A DNA stretch of 64,000 bases from Saccharopolyspora gregorii (GCF_024734405.1 NZ_CP059556.1:4340001-4404000); one strand, 5' to 3'; numbered from the stretch's first letter, positions 26,147-34,890 are shown. Notes: generated by a model from the letters alone, not told the origin. Numbers and translations: made by a program.

Positions 26147-27325
26147 ATGACCGATGCGGACGAATTGCGCACCGCGGTGCGGGATTTCCTCGCCGAGCAC
26201 GATCCCGGCGGTGACCGGCTGGAGTTCCTGCGCGCCCGGTTCGACGCCGGGCTCGCGTGGGTGAACTACCCGGTGGGCCTCGGCGGCCGGGACGCGCCGC
26301 GGGCGCTGCAACCGGTGGTGGACGCCGAGTTCGCCGCCGCCGGCGCACCGGACAACGCCCCGTCGCGCAACGGGATCGGGCTCGGCATGGCGGCGCCGAC
26401 GATCCTGCGCTTCGGCACCGACGAGCAGCGCGCCCGCTACCTCCGTCCCCTGTGGACGGGCGAGGAGGTGTGGTGCCAGCTGTTCAGCGAGCCCGGCGCG
26501 GGTTCGGACCTGGCGGCGCTGGCGACCCGGGCGGTGCGCGACAGTGACGACTGGATCGTCGAGGGCCAGAAGGTGTGGACGTCGTTCGCGCACCGCGCGC
26601 AGTGGGCGATCCTGGTGGCCCGCAGCGATCCGGACGCGCCGAAGCACAAGGGCCTGACGTACTTCGTGTGCGACATGACCGATCCGAACGTGGACGTGCG
26701 GCCGCTGCGCCAGATCACCGGTGAGGCCGAGTTCAACGAGGTGTTCCTGAACGGGGTGCGCATCCCCGATTCGCAGCGGCTCGGCGAGGTCGGCCAGGGC
26801 TGGCAGGTCGCGATGGGCACCCTGATGAACGAGCGGGTCGCCATCGGCGGCGGCAGCGCGGGCCGCGAGTCCGGCATGATCGGCGTGCTGGCCGAGCAGT
26901 GGCGCGCGCACCCGGAGGCGCGGACTCCCGGCGCGCACGACCGGCTGCTGCGGCTGTGGGTGGAGGCGGAGGCGACCCGGCTCACCGGGCAGCGGCTGCG
27001 CCAGCAGCTGGCGCTCGGCACTCCTGGCCCGGAGGGTTCGGCGGTGAAGCTGGCCTTCTCCCGGCTGAACCAGGAGATCTCCGGTTTCGAGGTGGAACTG
27101 CTCGGCGAGGAAGGCCTCGCCTACGACGACTGGACGTTGCGCCGCCCGGAGAACGTCGACTTCACCGGCCGCGGCCCCGGCTACCGGTACCTGCGGGCGA
27201 AGGGCAATTCCATCGAGGGCGGCACCTCGGAGGTACTGCGCAACGTGATCGCCGAACGGGTCCTCGGGTTGCCGCCGGAGATCCGCACGGACAAGGACGT
27301 GCCGTGGAAGGAGCTGCCGCGATGA
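26147..27325 (+). CDS. acyl-CoA dehydrogenase, large partner
   Basis: The protein has 392 residues with flavin-site motif QLFSEPGAGSDLAALATRAV, then WTSFAHRA and the C-terminal SIEGGTSEVLRNVIAERVLG. It overlaps the next acyl-CoA dehydrogenase gene by 4 nt. Paired genes of this size and order resemble mycobacterial FadE pairs that form alpha2beta2 enzymes for steroid or branched side chains, where each subunit supplies part of the site. It probably makes the 2-enoyl-CoA that the MaoC protein hydrates. ATG 26147 has an AGGAGG site. Confidence 0.88.
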   Translation: MTDADELRTAVRDFLAEHDPGGDRLEFLRARFDAGLAWVNYPVGLGGRDAPRALQPVVDAEFAAAGAPDNAPSRNGIGLGMAAPTILRFGTDEQRARYLRPLWTGEEVWCQLFSEPGAGSDLAALATRAVRDSDDWIVEGQKVWTSFAHRAQWAILVARSDPDAPKHKGLTYFVCDMTDPNVDVRPLRQITGEAEFNEVFLNGVRIPDSQRLGEVGQGWQVAMGTLMNERVAIGGGSAGRESGMIGVLAEQWRAHPEARTPGAHDRLLRLWVEAEATRLTGQRLRQQLALGTPGPEGSAVKLAFSRLNQEISGFEVELLGEEGLAYDDWTLRRPENVDFTGRGPGYRYLRAKGNSIEGGTSEVLRNVIAERVLGLPPEIRTDKDVPWKELPR

Positions 27326-28422
27326 GCGCCGACCTGCTCTACACCGAGGTCGAGGAGGACCTGCGCGCGGCGGTGCGCCGGGTGCTGCGGGACCGCTGCG
27401 AGATCGGCTCGGTGCTCGCCCGCTGCGAGTCCGGCGAGCCCTACGACCTGGCGCTGTGGCGGACGCTGGCCGGGGAGCTCGGGGTGGCCGCGCTGGCGGT
27501 GCCGGAGGAGTCCGGCGGTTCGGGCGCCGGGGTCCGCGAGCTGGCGGTGGTCGCCGAGGAGCTCGGCCGGGCGGTGGCGCCGGTGCCGTTCCTGGGCACC
27601 GTGCTGGCCACGGCCGCGCTTCAGGCGGCGGAGGCGACCGAACCGATTCCGGGCATCGCCGCCGGCGAGCGAGTGGCGACGGTCGCGGTCGGGCTCACCA
27701 CGGCACCGTCCGCGCCGCTCCCGTCCGGGGTGCGCGCCGAGGGCGGGAAGCTGACCGGCTCGGTGACCGCGGTGGTCGACCTGGAGGTCGCCGATCTGGT
27801 GCTGGTGCCCGCCACCGGCCCGGACGGCACCGGACTGCACCTGGTCGACACCGCTGACCCCGGTGTCGTGCGGAATCCCGTGACGCCGCTGGACCTGACG
27901 CGCCGGTTCGGCACCCTGGAGCTGTCCGGAGCGAGCGGCGAGCTGATCGCCGCGGACGCGGAACCGGTGCTGCGCCGGGCGTTGCTCACCGCGGCCGGGG
28001 TGCTCGCCGCCGAGCAGGTCGGCCTCGCCCAGCACTGCCTCGATTCCACTGTGGACTACGTGCGGACCCGGCACCAGTTCGGCCGCGCCATCGGGTCGTT
28101 CCAGGCCGTCAAGCACCGGCTCGCCGACCTGTGGTCCGGGGTGAGCACCGCGCGCGCCACCTCGCGGGCCGCCGCCGACGCGCTGACCCGCGAGGAACCG
28201 GACGGCGAGACCGAGCTGTCCGTCGCGCTCGCGCAGGCGTACTGCTCGGACCTGGCGGTGCTCGCCGCCGAGGAATCCCTGCAGCTGCACGGCGGCATCG
28301 GCATGACCTGGGAACACCCCGTGCACCTCTACCTGGGCCGGGCCAAGAGCGCCCAGCTCACCTTCGGCACCGCGGACCGCCACCGCGCCAGGATCGCGGA
28401 ACTCGCCGGCCTCCCCGCCTGA
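27322..28422 (+). CDS. acyl-CoA dehydrogenase, small partner
   Basis: The protein has 366 residues. The N-terminal and middle domains are divergent and low in aromatic residues. The C-terminal domain keeps YVRTRHQFGRAIGSFQAVKH and LHGGIGMTWEHPVHLYLGRAK. The usual catalytic-loop pattern of the other subunit is not visible, fitting a partner role in a heteromer. ATG overlaps the stop of the previous gene, supporting stoichiometric synthesis. Confidence 0.85.
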   Translation: MSADLLYTEVEEDLRAAVRRVLRDRCEIGSVLARCESGEPYDLALWRTLAGELGVAALAVPEESGGSGAGVRELAVVAEELGRAVAPVPFLGTVLATAALQAAEATEPIPGIAAGERVATVAVGLTTAPSAPLPSGVRAEGGKLTGSVTAVVDLEVADLVLVPATGPDGTGLHLVDTADPGVVRNPVTPLDLTRRFGTLELSGASGELIAADAEPVLRRALLTAAGVLAAEQVGLAQHCLDSTVDYVRTRHQFGRAIGSFQAVKHRLADLWSGVSTARATSRAAADALTREEPDGETELSVALAQAYCSDLAVLAAEESLQLHGGIGMTWEHPVHLYLGRAKSAQLTFGTADRHRARIAELAGLPA

Positions 28423-28445
28423 CAACCCCTCGAACAGGAGCGACC

Positions 28446-28898
28446 ATGCGCGTGTTCACCAGCGCCGATGAAGTCCGCGCGGCCACCGGGTCCGAGCTGG
28501 GCACCAGCGACTGGCTCACCATCACCCAGGAGCAGGTGGACGGGTTCGCCGACGCGACCCTGGACCACCAGTGGATCCACGTCGACACCGACCGTGCGCA
28601 GCAGGGGCCCTTCGGCGGCACCATCGCGCACGGCTTCCTCACGCTGAGCCTGCTGTCCGCGCTCAACGCGCAGACCTACCGGTTCGAGAACGTGAAGATG
28701 GGCATCAACTACGGGCTGAACAAGGTGCGGTTCCCGAACCCGGTGCGGGTCGGGGCGCGGGTGCGGTCGCGGACCCGGCTCGTCGAGGTCACCGAGATCG
28801 ACGGCGGCGTGCAGCTCACCGTCGAGTCCACGGTGGAGATCGACGGCGCGGAGAAGCCGGCCTGCGTCGCCCAGGGCCTCACCCGCGTCCTGTTCTGA
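28446..28898 (+). CDS. MaoC-like enoyl-CoA hydratase
   Basis: The protein has 150 residues with a single hot-dog domain. The hydratase-2 motif is easy to see: Asp and His in ATLDHQWIHVD, then GPFGGTIAHGFLTLSLL. These enzymes add water to trans-2-enoyl-CoA to give (R)-3-hydroxyacyl-CoA. It is the last gene of the seven-gene operon, 23 nt after the dehydrogenase, with an AACAGGAGCG site. It complements the SDR, which could oxidise the product. Confidence 0.9.
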   Translation: MRVFTSADEVRAATGSELGTSDWLTITQEQVDGFADATLDHQWIHVDTDRAQQGPFGGTIAHGFLTLSLLSALNAQTYRFENVKMGINYGLNKVRFPNPVRVGARVRSRTRLVEVTEIDGGVQLTVESTVEIDGAEKPACVAQGLTRVLF

Positions 28899-28953
28899 TC
28901 CCGGGGCATCGGTCCTCCGAACCTGCGCCGCGGGTCGTGTCCGAAGTAACGAA

Positions 28954-29838
28954 TCAACGAGCTCTCCCCAGCATGGCGGGGACTTCGCGGTGCAGCCGTT
29001 CGCCGAGCCAGGTGCCGGTGGCGGCGAGCTCGTCGGCGTCGAGTCCGGTGTGGACTCCCATTCCCGTCAGCAGGTAGGCCAGGTCCTCGGTGGCGATCGT
29101 GCCGCCGAACCCGGGCCTGGTCGCGGAACCGCCGATCCCGCCGATGCTCGCGTCGAGCGCCGCCACCCCTTCCAGGAAGGCGGTGGCGGCGTTCGCGTAG
29201 CCGGTGTTGCGGGTGTTGTGGAAGTGGCAGCGCACCGGCACGCCCGGTGCCTCCTCGCGGACGCGCTCCAGCAGCCGCACCACCTGCGTGGGCACTCCCG
29301 CTCCCGCGGTGTCGGCGAGGACGATCTCGGCGGGCCCGGCGTCGGCGATCCGGCGCGCCACCTCCGCCACGTGCTCCGCGGACACCTCGCCTTCCACCGG
29401 GCAGCCGAACGCGACGGCGATGGTGGCGACCGGACGCGGGCCGCCGCGGTGCGCGCGGGCGGCGAGATCGGCCCACCGCGCCAGGTCCTGCCCGGTGCTG
29501 CTCCCCCGCTCCCGGTCGGCGAAGCCGTCGGTGGCGGCGACCACCACGTTCACCTCGTCCACCCCGGCCGCCGCGGCCCGGTCGAGCCCGGTTCCGTCGA
29601 GCACCAGCGCCAGGTAGCGCACCCCGCCCCGCCGGGGCAGCGCCGCGAGCACCCGCTCCGGTTCGCGGGAGTCCGCGTCGAACGCCGCGACCTCGATGCG
29701 GCGCAGTCCGGCGGCGAGGGCGCGTTCGACGAGTTCGACGCGGTCCGGGGCGGCGATCGCGGTCCGCTCGTGCCGCAACCCGTCGCTCGGGCCCACCTCG
29801 ACGACCTCGATCCGGGCCGGGACACCCGCCTGCTGCAT
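28954..29838 (-). CDS. HMG-CoA lyase-like DRE-TIM protein with altered active site
   Basis: The protein has 294 residues with the DRE-TIM barrel of HMG-CoA lyase: EVVEVGPSDGLR near the start, FGCPVEGEV, the metal-binding HFHNTRNTGYAN and ATEDLAYLLTGMGV. Two residues known to be essential in HMG-CoA lyase are changed. The Arg of the family motif PRDGLQ is Ser here (PSDGLR), and the loop Cys of GGCP is Ser here (GGSATRPG). The true substrate may therefore differ, or activity may be lost. It lies downstream of an AbgT-type transporter gene (58-nt gap) on the same strand. Confidence 0.75.
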   Translation of the reverse strand: MQQAGVPARIEVVEVGPSDGLRHERTAIAAPDRVELVERALAAGLRRIEVAAFDADSREPERVLAALPRRGGVRYLALVLDGTGLDRAAAAGVDEVNVVVAATDGFADRERGSSTGQDLARWADLAARAHRGGPRPVATIAVAFGCPVEGEVSAEHVAEVARRIADAGPAEIVLADTAGAGVPTQVVRLLERVREEAPGVPVRCHFHNTRNTGYANAATAFLEGVAALDASIGGIGGSATRPGFGGTIATEDLAYLLTGMGVHTGLDADELAATGTWLGERLHREVPAMLGRAR

Positions 29839-29896
29839 CGCGCTCGCCTCCTGCCGCCGGGAACGGTGCGCCCGGAGAGTTCCCCGCGGCGGCGCT

Positions 29897-31450
29897 TCAC
29901 AACCTGATGCCCATGCCCGGCCCCAGCGGCAGGTCCGCGAAGTAGAAGGAGGTCAGCACCAGCGCCCACAGCAGCCAGAACGGCACCACGAACGGAGCCA
30001 TCCGCGCCACCAGCGTGCCGAGCCCCGCCTGCGGTTCGTAGCGCCGCAGGTAACCCAGGATGATGATCATGTAGGGGTTCAGCGGCGTCATGATCTGCGT
30101 CGCCGAGTCGCCCACCCGGAACGCGGCCTGCGCGAACCCCGGTTCGAAGCCCAGCAGCGCGAACATCGGCACGAACACCGCCGCCATCAGCGTCCACAGG
30201 CTCGACCCGGAGATGATGAACAGGTTCAGCACCGAGGCCAGCACCATGAACCCGAGGAACGCCGGGAAACCCGCCAACCCCAGCGCCCGCAGCAGGTCGG
30301 CACCGCCGACGGCGAGCGCCGCGCCCAGGTTCGTCCAGTTGAACAGGCCGATGAACTGGCCGAGCATGAACGCCAGCACCAGGAAGCCGGTCAGGTCCCG
30401 CAGCGATGCCGCCATCAGCTTCGGCACGTCCCCGGCGCCGGTGACCGCCCCGGACGGCACGCCGAACGCGATGCCGGGCACCAGGAACGCCAGGAAGATC
30501 AGCGTGGTGACCGAGTCCAGCAGCGGCGACTCCGGCAGGAACCCGCCCGCGTCGTTGCGCAGCGGCGAACCGGGCCAGAGCACCAGCGCCAGCACCGCCA
30601 CGACGAGCACGGCGGCGGCGATCCCCGCCCAGCGCAGCCCGCGCCGCTCGGCGGCGGACGGGGTGGCGGTGAGCTGCTCGGGCGCCGCCTCCCCGCTCTC
30701 CTCCCGCGGCACCCCGGCCCGCACCAGCCGCGGCTCGATGATCCGGTCGATCAGGAACCCGGCCAGCAGCGCCAGCACGATCGAGGACACCGCGTTGAAG
30801 TAGTAGTTCGACACCGGCGTCACCGTCGTGCCCGGGTCCGGCAGGATCGAGGCGACCTCGTTGCTGATCCCGGAGAACAGCGCGTCCAGGCTCGTCACCA
30901 CCGGCGCGGTCGAGTACCCGGCGCCCGCTGCGGCGAACCCGCCGAGCAGCCCCGCCACCGGATGCCTGCCCGCCGCCTTGAACACGAGCGCGGCCAGCGG
31001 CGGCACGATGATCATCGCGGAGTCGGCCATCACGCTGGAGGTGATCCCGACGAACCCGACCGCGTAGGGCAGCACCCAGCGCGGTGCCCCGCCGAACGCG
31101 GCCCTGATCAGCGCGGTGAGCAGCCCGGTCCGCTCGGCCAGCCCCACCCCGAGCATGATCGTGACGACGGTCTCCAGCGGCGGGAAGCCGATGAAGTTCG
31201 CCGGCAGCTCGGTGAACAGGTACCGCAACCCCTCCCCGGACAGCGCCGCCCGCACCGGCGTGTCCTCGGCGGCGCCCGGGATCCGCACCGAGACGCCGAA
31301 CGCGGCGACCGCGGTGGACACCACGGCGACGAGCACGAACAGCAGGGCGAACAGCAGGAACGGTTCGGGCAGCCGGTTTCCCGCCCGTTCGACGAGGTTG
31401 AGCACCCGGTCCAGCCGGGTCTGCTTCGCGGATGCGGCGGTGTCGGCCAT
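29897..31450 (-). CDS. AbgT-family transporter
   Basis: The protein has 517 residues with many hydrophobic segments. Segments such as LFALLFVLVAVVSTAVAAFG, SSVMADSAMIIVPPLAALVF and GDSATQIMTPLNPYMIIIL match the AbgT family, first known for p-aminobenzoyl-glutamate uptake in E. coli and elsewhere for sulfonamide or carboxylate export. The link with an HMG-CoA-lyase-like protein suggests a small carboxylate substrate, but that is a guess. ATG 31450. Confidence 0.88.
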   Translation of the reverse strand: MADTAASAKQTRLDRVLNLVERAGNRLPEPFLLFALLFVLVAVVSTAVAAFGVSVRIPGAAEDTPVRAALSGEGLRYLFTELPANFIGFPPLETVVTIMLGVGLAERTGLLTALIRAAFGGAPRWVLPYAVGFVGITSSVMADSAMIIVPPLAALVFKAAGRHPVAGLLGGFAAAGAGYSTAPVVTSLDALFSGISNEVASILPDPGTTVTPVSNYYFNAVSSIVLALLAGFLIDRIIEPRLVRAGVPREESGEAAPEQLTATPSAAERRGLRWAGIAAAVLVVAVLALVLWPGSPLRNDAGGFLPESPLLDSVTTLIFLAFLVPGIAFGVPSGAVTGAGDVPKLMAASLRDLTGFLVLAFMLGQFIGLFNWTNLGAALAVGGADLLRALGLAGFPAFLGFMVLASVLNLFIISGSSLWTLMAAVFVPMFALLGFEPGFAQAAFRVGDSATQIMTPLNPYMIIILGYLRRYEPQAGLGTLVARMAPFVVPFWLLWALVLTSFYFADLPLGPGMGIRL

Positions 31451-31641
31451 GCGATCTCCAGCTGCGCGGCGGCGGTCGGCTCCCCGGCACGGCCGGAGGA
31501 CGCTGGGGGGAACCTAGTCCTCCGGCCGCGCGCGGTGAAGCGTTCCGGGTCGATCGCGACGCCGTCGGCCACCGGTGCGCGCGCCGGGTCGCCACGCCCG
31601 CCGGTGCCCGCGGGCCACCGGCCTCGTCGAGGTGCCTCCGG

Positions 31642-32634
31642 TCAGCTCGCCGCGACGTCGTAGGCGACGCGGCCGACGGTGCTGCCCTCGCCGACCCGGC
31701 GGACCGCGTCGGCGACCGCGTCCAGCGGCAGCCGCTCGCTGATCAGCGGCCGGATCAGCCCTGCGTCGGCCAGCCGGGTCAGGTCCCGGTGCGCGTCCAC
31801 CACCAGCTGCGGGTTCCGCTCGTTGTACAGGCCCCAGTGCAGGCCCACGATCGAGTAGTTCTTGATCAGCGCGTGGTTCAGCCCGGGCGTGGGGATGGTG
31901 CCGCCTGCGAAGCCGATCACGAGGATGCGGCCCTCGAACGCGATGCACTTGGTGGACTTCGCGTAGGTCTCGCCGCCCACCGGGTCGTACACCACGTCGG
32001 CGCCCTTGCCGCCGGTGAACTCCTTGACGACGGGCACGAAGTCCTCGCTGCGCCGGTCCACCACCAGGTCGGCGCCGAGCTCCGCGGCCACTTCGGCCTT
32101 CCGCGGTCCGCCGACGACGCCGATCACCTTCGCCCCGGCGGCCTTGCCGAGCTGGATCGCGGCGGAGCCGACCCCGCCCGCGGCGGCGTGCACCAGCAAC
32201 GTCTCACCTTCGCGCAGGTTCGCGCGCCGGTGCAGTCCGAAGTGGCCGGTCTGGTAGCCGATGAACAGCGAGGCGGCCTCCGCGTCGGACAGCGACTCCG
32301 GAGCCGGGAAGGTGCGCGGCGCGTCCATCAGCGCCAGCTCCGCGAAGCCGCCGGTGGGCAGCGAGGCCGAGCCGAGCACCCGGTCGCCGGGGCTGAACTC
32401 CGCGACGCCCTCGCCGACCTCGACGACCTCGCCGCACAGCTCCACGCCCGGGGTGAACGGCAGCGGCGGCTTGATCTGGTACTCGCCGCGGCACAGCAGC
32501 ACGTCCGGGAAGTTCACCGGCGTCGCCAGCACCCGCACCAGCAGCTGCCCCGGGCCCGGCCGCGGGTCGTCGACCTCGTCGAGCCGGAGCACGTCCTGCG
32601 GTTCACCGTTCTCGTTGAGCCGCCACGCCTTCAC
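31642..32634 (-). CDS. MDR-family NADPH:quinone reductase-like oxidoreductase
   Basis: The protein has 330 residues of the medium-chain dehydrogenase family, quinone-reductase branch: VLLCRGEYQIKPPLPFTPG, then the NADPH-binding VHAAAGGVGSAAIQLGKAAG and YDPVGG. Structural zinc ligands are absent. I chose GTG 32634 because GGAGG lies close upstream, while the longer frame from an ATG has none. It is the last gene of a minus-strand operon with a TetR and two SDR genes. Confidence 0.85.
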   Translation of the reverse strand: MKAWRLNENGEPQDVLRLDEVDDPRPGPGQLLVRVLATPVNFPDVLLCRGEYQIKPPLPFTPGVELCGEVVEVGEGVAEFSPGDRVLGSASLPTGGFAELALMDAPRTFPAPESLSDAEAASLFIGYQTGHFGLHRRANLREGETLLVHAAAGGVGSAAIQLGKAAGAKVIGVVGGPRKAEVAAELGADLVVDRRSEDFVPVVKEFTGGKGADVVYDPVGGETYAKSTKCIAFEGRILVIGFAGGTIPTPGLNHALIKNYSIVGLHWGLYNERNPQLVVDAHRDLTRLADAGLIRPLISERLPLDAVADAVRRVGEGSTVGRVAYDVAAS

Positions 32635-32688
32635 ACAACACCTCCGCATCGAGGAGCACCGCCGCTCCTCGCTCGTGCCCGCGACCGG

Positions 32689-33294
32689 TCATGGCCGCAG
32701 GGATGCCAGCAGCAGGTCCGCGAAGTGCTCGCCGATCTGCTCGCCGGTCAGCTCGCCGTCCCGCCGGAACCAGGTGCCGAGGTGGTGCACCGAGCCGAAG
32801 AAGAAGTCCACGACCAGCTCCGCGGGCTCGTCCGCGCGGAACACCCCGGCCGCCTGGCCCTCTTCGATCAGCGCCCGCACCCGCTCGTGGTAGCGGCGGC
32901 GCTGCGCGCGCACCTCGGCGCGCTTGTCCGGGTGCAGCAGGTGCATCGACCGGAAGAAGATCACCGTGTCGTCCAGGTTGGCCGCGGTCGTCGCCACCAC
33001 GTCGGCGGCGACCGCGTGCAGCCGGTCGGCGACCGGCGAGTCGCCCGCGGCCTCCTGCTCCATCCGCGCGGTCTGCACCCGCAGCAGCCGCGCGTAGATC
33101 TCGTGCAGCAGGTCGTCCTTGGAGCCGAAGTAGTGGTACATGGCGCCCTTGGTGACCCCGGCGGCGTCCACGATCTGCTGCACGGAGGTCGTTTCGAACC
33201 CGTGCTCCGCGAACAGCCGCGTCGCCGCCGCCAGCAACCGCTGCGGCACCGTCTCGGCGACCTCCGGTGCCGTGCGGACCTCCGTGCCGGCCAT
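32689..33294 (-). CDS. TetR-family regulator, probable controller of the local acyl-CoA genes
   Basis: The protein has 201 residues. The helix-turn-helix is at about 18-60 (LLAAATRLFAEHGFETTSVQ and GVTKGAMYHYFGSKDDLLHE), followed by an all-helical C-domain with VIFFRSMHLLHPDKR. ATG 33294 has GAGGAGGCGCAC immediately upstream. TetR proteins of this branch often sense acyl-CoA. A palindrome GACCGGCTGATCGGTC lies 34 nt upstream of its start, and similar ones precede both the SDR operon and the 22.4-kb operon, so it may govern both. Confidence 0.85.
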   Translation of the reverse strand: MAGTEVRTAPEVAETVPQRLLAAATRLFAEHGFETTSVQQIVDAAGVTKGAMYHYFGSKDDLLHEIYARLLRVQTARMEQEAAGDSPVADRLHAVAADVVATTAANLDDTVIFFRSMHLLHPDKRAEVRAQRRRYHERVRALIEEGQAAGVFRADEPAELVVDFFFGSVHHLGTWFRRDGELTGEQIGEHFADLLLASLRP

Positions 33295-33322
33295 GTGCGC
33301 CTCCTCTTCTCCGCCCACCAGG

Positions 33323-34102
33323 CTATCGACCGGCTGATCGGTCCAGTCCGCGCTGGAGCTTGCGCATGCCGCCGTGCCACTTGGCGGGATCGGTGGAGCG
33401 CAGCGCGTAGTAGTCGGCGACCTCGGGGTGCGGCAGGACCAGGAACCGGTCGTCGGCGAGCGCGGCCAGCACGTCGTCGGCTACCTGGTCCGGTTCGATG
33501 GCGGCGTCCGCGAGCAGCTTCCTGCCGGTCTCGCCGGTGCCGTCGAGCAGGTCGGTGCGCACGCCCTGCGGGCACAGCGCCTGCACCACGATCCCGCGGT
33601 CGGCGTAGGTGATCGCCATCCACTCGGCGAAGGCCAGCGCGGCGTGCTTGCTCACCGAGTACGGCGCGGAGCCGAGCATGGTGAGCAGCCCGGCGGCCGA
33701 GACGGTGGCCAGGAACCGGCCTTCGCCGCGCTCCAGCCACTGCGGCAGCAGCGCCCGCGCGGCCCGCACGTGCGCCATGACGTTGACTTCCATCGAGCGG
33801 GCCCACGCCGCTTCCGGCGCCTCCGGCCCGCCCTCGTCGGCGACCCCGGCGTTGGCGCAGAACAGGTCGATGCGCCCGTGCCGCTCGGTGGCGGTGCCGA
33901 CGAGTTCGGCGACGCCGTCCTCGCTCGCGGCGTTGCCCGGCACGGCGAGCCCGCCGATCTCGGCGGCGACCGAGCGTGCCGCGGCGGCGTCGAGGTCGTT
34001 GACCACGACGGACGCGCCCTCGCCCGCGAACCGGCGGCACAGCGCCGCACCGATGCCGTTGCCGCCACCGGTGACGACGGCGACCGAGCCGTCCAGCCGC
34101 AT
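33323..34102 (-). CDS. SDR-family oxidoreductase
   Basis: The protein has 259 residues of the classical SDR type: TGGGNGIGAALCRRFAGEG, CANAGVADEGG, TVSAAGLLTMLGSAPYSVSKHAALA, and a tail containing LRSTDPAKWHGGMRKLQRGL. The tail replaces the usual short C-terminus and is seen in some actinobacterial SDRs of lipid pathways. Its ATG overlaps the stop of the upstream SDR (TGATG), so the two are translationally coupled. Confidence 0.87.
   Translation of the reverse strand: MRLDGSVAVVTGGGNGIGAALCRRFAGEGASVVVNDLDAAAARSVAAEIGGLAVPGNAASEDGVAELVGTATERHGRIDLFCANAGVADEGGPEAPEAAWARSMEVNVMAHVRAARALLPQWLERGEGRFLATVSAAGLLTMLGSAPYSVSKHAALAFAEWMAITYADRGIVVQALCPQGVRTDLLDGTGETGRKLLADAAIEPDQVADDVLAALADDRFLVLPHPEVADYYALRSTDPAKWHGGMRKLQRGLDRSAGR
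33328..33343 (-). promoter_or_regulatory. candidate TetR site inside the end of an SDR gene
   Basis: GACCGGCTGATCGGTC (arms GACCG/CGGTC) overlaps the last codons of the SDR gene and lies 34 nt before the TetR start. It fits the pattern ACCG-6-CGGT seen at 22349 and 34874. Because it lies in coding sequence, chance is harder to exclude. Confidence 0.45.
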
Positions 34103-34854
34103 CACACGCCTCCGGTGAGGGTGAGCCCGCCGTCGAGGGTGAGGACCTGCCCGGTGATCCAGGACGCTTCGTCGGAGAGCAGGTACGCGGCGGCGGCGCC
34201 GATGTCGGCGGGCTCGCCGAGCCGCTTCAGCGGGTACGAGCCGGCGACGCCGTCCTCGTCGTCGGCGTAGAGCGCGGTGGCGAACCGCGTCTTCACCACG
34301 GCGGGGGCGACGGCGTTGACCCGCACGTTCGGTGCCAGTTCGACGCCGAGCTGCTGGGTCAGCAGCGACAGCATCGCCTTCGTCGCGCCGTAGTAGCCGA
34401 TGCCCGGCGAGGGCCGGTGCCCGGCGACGGAGGACACGTTGAGCACCGAGCCGCCGTGCTCGGCCATCCACGCCCGGTGCACCCGCTGCGTCCAGGTCAG
34501 CGCGGAGAGCACGTTGACCTCGAAGGTCTTGCGCGCCACCCCGGGTTCGACGTCGATGACCGGCCCGTAGGCGGGGTTGATGCCCGCGTTGTTGACCAGG
34601 ACGTCGATGCGGCCGTGGTCGGCGAGCGTCCGCTCGACGACCTCGGCCTGGTGGTCGGGATCGTCCACCTTGCCGGCGATGCCGCGGGCGTGCTCGGCGC
34701 CGAGGGCGGCGACGGCCTCGTCCAGGGGTTCGGGTTTGCGGGCGGTGAGGACGACCTGGGCGCCTTCGGACACCAGGCGTTCGGCGATGCCGAGCCCGAT
34801 GCCGCGGCTGGCGCCGGTCACGATGGCCACCCGGCCGTCGAATCGCTTGCTCAT
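34102..34854 (-). CDS. SDR-family oxidoreductase
   Basis: The protein has 250 residues: TGASRGIGLGIAERLVSEG, NNAGINPAYGPV, VLNVSSVAGHRPSPGIGYYGATKAMLS, RVNAVAPAVVKTRF and SWITGQVLTLDGGLTLTGG. It is a classical 3-oxoacyl reductase-like SDR and the first gene of the minus-strand operon. The family usually acts on hydroxyacyl-CoA or alcohols; the link to the TetR site shared with the acyl-CoA operon favours acyl substrates. Confidence 0.88.
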   Translation of the reverse strand: MSKRFDGRVAIVTGASRGIGLGIAERLVSEGAQVVLTARKPEPLDEAVAALGAEHARGIAGKVDDPDHQAEVVERTLADHGRIDVLVNNAGINPAYGPVIDVEPGVARKTFEVNVLSALTWTQRVHRAWMAEHGGSVLNVSSVAGHRPSPGIGYYGATKAMLSLLTQQLGVELAPNVRVNAVAPAVVKTRFATALYADDEDGVAGSYPLKRLGEPADIGAAAAYLLSDEASWITGQVLTLDGGLTLTGGV

Positions 34855-34873
34855 GCACTGCTCCCACTCGAAA

Positions 34874-34890
34874 GACCGACCAGTCGGTAC
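34874..34890 (-). promoter_or_regulatory. candidate TetR operator before the SDR operon
   Basis: ACCGACCAGTCGGT (34875-34888) is a palindrome with arms ACCGAC/GTCGGT, 20 nt before the first SDR start. It matches the 22349 site on the ACCG and CGGT arms, which is the basis for proposing a shared regulator. The rest of 34855-35211 carries no gene I can support. Confidence 0.6.

Noticed and set aside
33328-33343. Treating this palindrome as a certain operator
   Set aside because: It lies in the last codons of an SDR gene and matches only on the arms, so it is kept as a candidate and not as proof of autoregulation.
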